From a virus, in the IMG/VR virus record IMGVR_UViG_3300027759_000195, positions 1 through 38,585 of that record: a stretch of DNA of 38,585 nt. One strand, 5' to 3'. The position numbers were made by a program, and so were the translations under genes. Position 1 is the stretch's first letter. Each line of letters opens with the position of its first letter. The notes beneath the pieces were generated by a model. It had not been told where the DNA came from. It worked only from the letters and a program-made list of their open reading frames with translations, and did no database searches. Below are positions 34,367-38,585 of the stretch, one piece after another.

Positions 34367-34376
34367 GGAGGTTTAA
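33618..34376 (+). CDS. Left-handed beta-helix protein, paralogue 3
   Basis: A 252-residue protein with a slightly diverged cap (KYELIGDPTIDGIHRIRALR) and about 33 hexapeptides. It contains a perfect 114-bp direct repeat (33926-34039 and 34088-34201, offset 162 bp, nine hexapeptides). The start at 33618 is behind aaggacaattaaaATG. It is the longest of the three, as if grown by internal duplication. Confidence 0.82.
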   Translation: MANDKYELIGDPTIDGIHRIRALRDIGDSVKAGDVGGWVESDKNLSCLGDAWISGNAMVFGDSVVNGNARVSDSAMVSGNARVSGNAQIEDSAMLSGNARVSANARVTGNPFVSGDSWIFDNATVSGNAQVFGDSQVSGNAQVSGNARVTGNAMVSGNARVTGNPFVSGDSWIFDNATVSGNAQVFGDSQVSGNAQVFGDSQVSGNAQVSGNAKVFGNAMVFGDAVVTGDAMVFGDAVVTGDAVVTGDSEEV

Positions 34377-34411
34377 TACGAGATGGCAGAATTAGAAGAA
34401 AAGGAGAGATA

Positions 34412-34861
34412 ATGAAAAGTCTTAATCTTTACCCCGGATGCCCATTGTCACTACTAGACATGACTTACGAGGAGATTGTGCGACATACCGGTGACATAAA
34501 TGTAATTCTTGATATCCACGAGAAGAGGCATTGTGTAATAAAACCGTATTACCACCGAATCACCGAAAACCGTCGCATTACCGTAGACACGCGCTTTACC
34601 TGCACCCCATGTGGTATAGACATGGGGTTGAGGGACCCGTTCCGAAGGGTTAAAGTTTTAAAATTTAACGGGGCTTTATTGAATCGCGAGTTGAATGGCG
34701 TAAACGATTTTGAGGTAATTAATTTTTACCACACTCGTCATTGTATTGGTGATTTATATAGAGAGTTCAGGACCACTGCGGTTCAGGATGTTCGGTGTGA
34801 TACGTGCGGATTGTCTCATTTTATTTTTAAAGCAAAAGAAAAGGATCAAAAAAATGACTAA
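34412..34861 (+). CDS. Cysteine-containing protein with an inverted beta-helix repeat fragment inside
   Basis: A 149-residue protein behind aaaggagagataATG. Cysteine pairs suggest metal binding (TCTPCGI near 69, RCDTCGL near 130). Residues about 47-61 (YHRITENRRITVDTR) are the antisense reading of the neighbouring beta-helix repeat. The reverse complement of 34551-34594 encodes ARVYGNATVFGDSVV, and 26 bp of it differ from copy 3 at one base. The rest of the protein is not repeat-like. Function unknown. Confidence 0.65.
   Translation: MKSLNLYPGCPLSLLDMTYEEIVRHTGDINVILDIHEKRHCVIKPYYHRITENRRITVDTRFTCTPCGIDMGLRDPFRRVKVLKFNGALLNRELNGVNDFEVINFYHTRHCIGDLYREFRTTAVQDVRCDTCGLSHFIFKAKEKDQKND
34551..34594 (-). 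repeat. Inverted fragment of beta-helix repeat
   Basis: Reverse complement matches the 18-bp repeat units of 32914-34376. It is closest to 33786-33811 (25 of 26 bases) on one side and to part of 33102-33126 on the other. Weaker similarity seems to extend into both flanks. Confidence 0.85.
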
Positions 34862-35144
34862 AGTTTATTGTGAAGATTGTAAGCACTGCGCGTTCTCTTA
34901 CATAGGATCGCTTGACGGACTTTATTGCACCAATGAGTCGTTTGCATCATTTAAAGACACCCCATTCCGGCGTGTAATAGTATTTAAAAGGTTGCAAGAG
35001 GTAAACGAGAACAACGATTGCTCTTTATTTGAACCGAAACTGTTAGAACCGAAACCGTTAGAACCGTTAAAAAGTAATGATAAAAATGGTTTTATAATAA
35101 AACTAATTGCGAAAATAGTACCGGGATGGATTAAATTAAAATGA
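34854..35144 (+). CDS. Cysteine-motif small protein
   Basis: A 96-residue protein; ATG 34854 overlaps the previous stop and follows aagga. It starts with YCEDCKHCAFSYIG and has a later GLYCTN and NNDCSLF. The C-x2-C-x2-C start plus two later cysteines resembles a small zinc site common to many phage accessory proteins. A Leu-Glu-Pro repeat (EPKLLEPKPLEPL) links to a hydrophobic, basic tail. Confidence 0.65.
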   Translation: MTKVYCEDCKHCAFSYIGSLDGLYCTNESFASFKDTPFRRVIVFKRLQEVNENNDCSLFEPKLLEPKPLEPLKSNDKNGFIIKLIAKIVPGWIKLK

Positions 35145-35326
35145 TGAAAAAGTTAATTGCAGCAGTTGCGACACTGCCTCAAAAAGATCGCGCTAAATTA
35201 GACGTATTGGACGCGTTGGACACTTTGTGTGCATCGCAATCAATACGGGAGGTAATTGTATCTCTCGAACGATTAGAGGCGCGGATGGCGGAGCTTGAAC
35301 AATTTAGTGAGTCAGAAGAAGATTAA
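35141..35326 (+). CDS. Small coiled-coil protein
   Basis: A 61-residue helical protein (ATGA overlap). A hydrophobic start is followed by LDVLDALDTL and SLERLEARMAELEQF with heptad character, ending acidic. Probably dimerises; function unknown. Confidence 0.6.
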   Translation: MMKKLIAAVATLPQKDRAKLDVLDALDTLCASQSIREVIVSLERLEARMAELEQFSESEED

Positions 35327-35350
35327 ACGAGAAATTGAGGAAAAACAATC

Positions 35351-35569
35351 ATGACAATCAGTAACGACTTCATAATCGAATTAAAGAAAAAGGGATTCAC
35401 CCGAGACCGCATCGCCCGACTTCTCGGCGTCTCAGTATTCCTCGTTCAAAAGTGGGACAATGGTCAACGAAAGATCAGCCCCAGTGTCTCCCAGTTGATC
35501 ACCGTGTTAAAACTCGTTCAGCTTATGGCACCCCCTGTGTATGAGTCCGTTTTAAAAGAGTCCATTTAA
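35351..35569 (+). CDS. HTH DNA-binding regulator, Cro/CI-like
   Basis: A 72-residue protein behind a ttgagg site. Residues 15-40 (FTRDRIARLLGVSVFLVQKW) form a helix-turn-helix with recognition helix VSVFLVQKW, followed by DNGQRKISPSVSQLITVL, the dimer helix of Cro/CI-type regulators. It is the last gene of the accessory operon, whose promoter carries ACCCAATGGGT, so autoregulation through that operator is the simplest hypothesis. Confidence 0.75.
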   Translation: MTISNDFIIELKKKGFTRDRIARLLGVSVFLVQKWDNGQRKISPSVSQLITVLKLVQLMAPPVYESVLKESI

Positions 35570-35576
35570 CATTATT

Positions 35577-35593
35577 AGTGGGGGGGGACCACT
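35577..35593. terminator. Weak hairpin between convergent genes
   Basis: AGTGG (35577-35581), a G-rich 7-nt loop, CCACT (35589-35593), between the stops of the HTH gene and the leftward primase gene. No T-tract follows on either strand, so termination is doubtful. Confidence 0.3.
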
Positions 35594-35607
35594 TGGTGTT
35601 GTTGGTA

Positions 35608-38040
35608 TTATTCGTTATTACCATTCACCAATAGACGTTTCCATCCCCGGGACTCTCGGATCTGATCCACCCGTCGTTGCTTCGCCTCTATAATCGCCCT
35701 TCGGTTGTCTTTAAACTGAGTTAGAATCGAGGGGTTGATGGCCCATACGGCAATGTGTTGGTTTTCCCGTGCGCCATCATCTATCCGACTAACCCACTCC
35801 GCTTTCTCAAGTATTGCCATTCCTCCATACACGACCTGATCAGCTTTCCACACGTTCAAATCCTCCAAGCGTCGGCGTGCGCTGGCCTTTATTTCGTGAA
35901 GTGTGATCTTCTCAAGGTTTGAATTTTGAACAATATAATCGATCAACCACGAATCGAACGAAGATATATTCGACAGTTCGGACAATGCGTACCGGAGGGA
36001 CGGGATTATGTACGTTTTGATTAATCGGATTACCCGGAACACCACTGACTCGGAGACCTCTGTACAAAACGGAGACTCGATTGCATGGAACAGTAAAATT
36101 AGTCGGCCACAGGTTCCTTCTATTTTACCAAACGCGGTCATGAACACGTCAGATGCCGATAGTAACCGCTCGTCCCGCTTGGCCTCCTCGTACCATGTCT
36201 GGAAATTCCGAAATAGGGTGTAGGCATCACTTGATAACTTGTAAACAATTGGTGGAAGCGATTGAGTAGTTCGTAATAGTGACTCCCACTGCTTCGCCGA
36301 GGTCATGAACTCAGACAAAGGTTCGCCGCGCTTGGTATAACCCTCCCTCAAAACAGCAGGAATGAACCGTTGAAGAAGCCCATCAGACGATAGTGAATTA
36401 AGAACTTCTTGAAACACCTTCGGTTGAATATTTCCGTAAATACTAACAGCCAAGTTCTCACAATGAATCGATCCTGCCCCCACTCGGTCCATGTCGTAAG
36501 CCTTCCCCTCATAACTGACCACCCATGTAGAGCGGTCCTCCCCAGACGAACGTTCGCATAATTTCCTAACCCATGACGACATTTCGTCGAGAGTGCATAG
36601 AAGACCCCGAGGTCTCTCAGCACAATGACGAACCAATTTCTGACTCGTGATATCAGTGACTGTTATCTTCAGTGGGACAGGTTGCGAAGGGAGGTCTGGT
36701 ACTGTTGGTATCGCATTCGATCCCATCATCGCCTCAGGACTCGCAGAAAACTCCAAGAAACTCTTTTTCGCGGCAGCGTATGCCGCTTCGTGACCCTCCC
36801 AAACCAACAATTCCTTTTTGAACCGCGGTCTATCCTCCAGTTCTAATTGTACAAGGGGGTCCAGCATCGGTGCCGCCCCAGGGGTCTTTTTATCGGCAGG
36901 GTCGCCAATAGTCATAAGCCAAAGAATCGGGGGCACTTTGAACCCCGGCATTAACTCCAATCGAATCCGGGAATCAATTACACCACAGACCGACCCAAGA
37001 CCGGCCCATAATGGCACAAGGGGGTCACAGCCTACAGCTTCTGATATTTCTTTAGCTCTCTTTTGTAAAATGGTGGGCCAGAGCGATAAATCCATCTCAG
37101 GTGGCAGCGGTCTAATCCCTTCATGGATTTCAAGTGGTGGGGTTAATGACCCAACATTTTTAAAAAGAGTTGAGGTGTCGTCGGGCTTCCGAACCCACCC
37201 GTGCTCAGACGCAATTCGAAATAGTGTGCCCAATGTTATGGGTGCTCCTCTATCGGTCTTAAAACTTTTCCATTGACCCACCATTGCAGGTCTTCCTGGG
37301 TATTTTATGCTTGATTTGCTGGACCAGGCGTCCCATTCGCTAAATGCAACGGTGTCACATTTGTTCTGATTACCCCAGTGATGCAGAGCCATGCCTATAT
37401 TGATCCATTCCTCCCTACAAAGGTCGGGAGGTGTTAACAGAAGTGCCTCCCGTATCGTTTGAAGAGACGTCAGGGTTAAAGGGTCGGATACACTCTCGGT
37501 GACCTTCACCTCTATTAATGATTTCCAGTAATCAAGAAGTGAATCAGGAATGACAGGAGGATTCGTGTAGTCGGCAGCCCCTTCCCAACGATAAGGCTGA
37601 CTCGTGTCAGGGTGAATTGACGGCGGTAAGACATCCTGACAAGTGAGTCCGTTAGAAGTGGCACATCGAAATTCCAAAATGGTACCAGTTGGGCCGTTTA
37701 CTCGTTTAGATGGTAAGGTCAATCCACCCGGCATTTTGTACAAGAACTTTGCTCGCCCCGTCCTCCCCGATTCAATTCTTACAGTCTTCGGGTCGTTGTA
37801 GAGGTCAGGTAAAGAGATTCCCTTTTCCCCCAATAAGTCAACAGCAAGATCAGTATCATCAATGTCCAAAGCCATCGTTCCAGAGTACGCGTGCATCAGC
37901 CCCACCCCATGATCAGTAGGAATCATCCAGGCTGCAACAAGAGCGTTTTCAATAGTGTTCCAATTAATGATACGCGGACCTTTTCCTCCGCGTGGTATAG
38001 GTATGATCTTCCAACCGGCGTTTATATAGTCTTGAATCAT
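35608..38040 (-). CDS. Primase-polymerase with DUF3987 helicase-like domain
   Basis: An 810-residue protein. The start at 38040 is chosen for its ggaag at 4 bp over a GTG at 38112. Residues about 1-180 are a bifunctional primase-polymerase domain (PF09250 type) with ALDIDD (D59, D61) as catalytic acids. About 205-300 is a primase C-terminal domain (CREEWINIGMALHHW, GTLFRIASEHGW). About 330-760 is DUF3987. In it, GDPADKKTPG near 380 takes the place of the Walker A and is degenerate, and LLCTLDEMSSW near 483 is the Walker B. It primes replication for the family B polymerase and is transcribed away from the replication operon. Confidence 0.85.
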   Translation of the reverse strand: MIQDYINAGWKIIPIPRGGKGPRIINWNTIENALVAAWMIPTDHGVGLMHAYSGTMALDIDDTDLAVDLLGEKGISLPDLYNDPKTVRIESGRTGRAKFLYKMPGGLTLPSKRVNGPTGTILEFRCATSNGLTCQDVLPPSIHPDTSQPYRWEGAADYTNPPVIPDSLLDYWKSLIEVKVTESVSDPLTLTSLQTIREALLLTPPDLCREEWINIGMALHHWGNQNKCDTVAFSEWDAWSSKSSIKYPGRPAMVGQWKSFKTDRGAPITLGTLFRIASEHGWVRKPDDTSTLFKNVGSLTPPLEIHEGIRPLPPEMDLSLWPTILQKRAKEISEAVGCDPLVPLWAGLGSVCGVIDSRIRLELMPGFKVPPILWLMTIGDPADKKTPGAAPMLDPLVQLELEDRPRFKKELLVWEGHEAAYAAAKKSFLEFSASPEAMMGSNAIPTVPDLPSQPVPLKITVTDITSQKLVRHCAERPRGLLCTLDEMSSWVRKLCERSSGEDRSTWVVSYEGKAYDMDRVGAGSIHCENLAVSIYGNIQPKVFQEVLNSLSSDGLLQRFIPAVLREGYTKRGEPLSEFMTSAKQWESLLRTTQSLPPIVYKLSSDAYTLFRNFQTWYEEAKRDERLLSASDVFMTAFGKIEGTCGRLILLFHAIESPFCTEVSESVVFRVIRLIKTYIIPSLRYALSELSNISSFDSWLIDYIVQNSNLEKITLHEIKASARRRLEDLNVWKADQVVYGGMAILEKAEWVSRIDDGARENQHIAVWAINPSILTQFKDNRRAIIEAKQRRVDQIRESRGWKRLLVNGNNE

Positions 38041-38073
38041 GAAGCTTCCATTCGTTATTTTGTAAAGCAGGCG

Positions 38074-38103
38074 TTGACAACTGTACAGCACTGGGTTTAC
38101 AAT
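38074..38103 (+). promoter_or_regulatory. Rightward promoter of the replication operon
   Basis: TTGACA (perfect), 18 bp, TACAAT (five of six). Transcription would start near 38110, leaving a leader of about 100 nt before the small protein at 38214. The spacer contains a composite operator-like site GTACAGcacTGGGT (38083-38096). Confidence 0.6.
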
Positions 38104-38108
38104 TGCAA
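38080..38108 (-). promoter_or_regulatory. Candidate leftward promoter for the primase gene
   Basis: On the minus strand TTGCAA, 17 bp, TACAGT (four of six each), about 40 bp before ATG 38040. It overlaps the rightward promoter and an operator-like composite site. Confidence 0.4.
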
Positions 38109-38171
38109 TCACCTGTTGAACGGAGACAATCGTTATGATTGGTTTTGACAGGTTGGGTGTCAGGTCTGATG

Positions 38172-38187
38172 GGAGGAGAAATCCTCC
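38172..38187 (+). promoter_or_regulatory. mRNA hairpin in leader of the replication operon
   Basis: GGAGGA-GAAA-TCCTCC: a 6-bp perfect stem with a GNRA tetraloop in the leader 27 bp before ATG 38214. The TCCTCC arm could also pair with the gene's own AGGAG, so the hairpin may control translation. Confidence 0.6.
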
Positions 38188-38213
38188 TTACTAAATTAAT
38201 GAAAGGAGTACCA

Positions 38214-38405
38214 ATGAATAGAAGTTTAAACGTATCAATGGGGGTAAGGGTCCCAAAGATACTGTATGAGAAATTCTCGAAGAAGGCCAAACTACACGGC
38301 GGTTCTTCAGAACTGCTGCGTGAAATGATGGAAGCATTTGTAAGTGATCGATTAAAAATAACTCAAGACCCAGAAAAGGAAAAGCTATATGTCTCTGGAA
38401 AGTAA
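38214..38405 (+). CDS. Small ribbon-helix-helix-like protein
   Basis: A 63-residue protein; the start is behind gaaaggag rather than upstream alternatives. MNRSLNVSMGVRVPKILYEK gives a short strand and first helix, and GSSELLREMMEAFVSDRLK the second. This is the size and order of Arc/MetJ-type (RHH) regulators, which bind DNA as dimers, although a match is not certain. First gene of the replication operon, divergent from primase, and a candidate autoregulator. Its end overlaps the VAAP protein start. Confidence 0.6.
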   Translation: MNRSLNVSMGVRVPKILYEKFSKKAKLHGGSSELLREMMEAFVSDRLKITQDPEKEKLYVSGK

Positions 38406-38585
38406 CATTGCAGATCTAGCCAAAGCAGTTGAGGGATTGTCTCAAGCATTGAAGCTCACACTGGCAGCACCAGTCGCAGCACCAGTCGCAGCACCAGTCG
38501 CAGCACCAGTCGCAGCACCAGTCGCAGCACCAGTCGCAGCACCAGTCGCAGCACCAGTCGCAGCACCAGTCCCAGCACCAGTCGC
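38389..38585 (+). CDS. VAAP-repeat protein, N-terminal part (runs off window end, continues at 2-304)
   Basis: The ATG lies inside the 3' end of the preceding gene (stop 38403-38405). About 28 residues of a helical, amphipathic N-terminus are followed by nine four-residue VAAP units; the last unit is VPAP. The frame stays open to the window end and joins in frame, across the junction, to the repeat at position 2. N-terminal helices followed by an Ala/Pro linker and a small C-terminal domain are seen in some phage early proteins. I do not recognise a named family. The Ala-Pro repeat should be an extended, flexible linker. Repeat number is uncertain because the sequence was broken inside it. 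Confidence 0.75.
   Translation, partial: MSLESNIADLAKAVEGLSQALKLTLAAPVAAPVAAPVAAPVAAPVAAPVAAPVAAPVAAPVPAPV
38464..38585 (+). repeat. 12-bp tandem repeat (right copy of junction minisatellite)
   Basis: About ten units of the same 12-bp repeat found at 1-99, with one variant near 38572 (gca to cca, Ala to Pro). Joining end to start keeps the frame but leaves a 6-bp short unit, as expected from an assembly broken in a repeat. Confidence 0.95.

Noticed and set aside
38041-38112. GTG 38112 as primase start
   Set aside because: The extra 24 residues do not look like primase; the ATG at 38040 has ggaag at proper spacing and lies downstream of the candidate promoter.

Overview
The window is best read as one complete genome of a tailed phage with podovirus (P22-type) architecture, opened inside a tandem repeat. 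P22-family proteins are present for portal, coat, scaffold, gp4-like adaptor, gp10-like stabilisation protein and gp7-like injection protein, along with both terminase subunits, two adsorption modules and a lysis pair. No integrase, excisionase, tRNA, rRNA, CRISPR array or phage RNA polymerase was recognised, so host RNA polymerase is the likely transcriber. The host cannot be named from sequence. The two ends carry the same 12-bp repeat in the same reading frame, so a gene runs across the junction and the molecule is probably circular or circularly permuted.

Layout. (1) 38214 to 7224 across the junction, rightward: replication and DNA metabolism. It holds a small DNA-binding-like protein, a VAAP-repeat protein, a DUF2800 RecB/Cas4-like nuclease, a DUF2815 ssDNA-binding-type protein, a compact family B DNA polymerase, a dATP/dGTP diphosphohydrolase-like protein, a VRR-NUC nuclease and an SNF2-type helicase. 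These genes are tightly coupled by TAATG/ATGA overlaps. (2) 28824 down to 7210, leftward: the late operon in the order terminase, portal, fibers, scaffold, coat, head-tail joining, tailspike, ejection proteins, lysozyme, holin-like protein. It has an internal promoter before scaffold/coat and a terminator behind the coat block. (3) 28830-30088: a 1.2-kb control region with a (GT)22 tract, a 28-bp tandem repeat, about 14 copies of an 11-bp operator- or iteron-like site, a nested inverted repeat with an AT-rich centre, and a well-supported 47-codon gene. (4) 30089-35569, rightward: an accessory operon of small unknown genes. It is dominated by periodic-repeat proteins: one with 33 consecutive Cys-x-x triplets, and three tandem paralogous left-handed beta-helix (hexapeptide) proteins. 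It ends with a small HTH regulator. (5) 38040-35608, leftward: a large primase-polymerase/DUF3987 protein, divergent from region 1.

Regulation. Two sigma70-like promoters facing away from each other (leftward at 29567-29595, rightward at 30008-30036) each carry the palindrome ACCCAWTGGGT in the spacer. The divergent promoter region at 38074-38108 has a related composite site. This suggests one phage regulator coordinating accessory and replication genes; the HTH protein at 35351 and the small protein at 38214 are candidates.

Most unusual content: the operator/origin region, the Cys-triplet protein, and the beta-helix cluster. An inverted beta-helix repeat fragment lies inside the unrelated gene at 34412.
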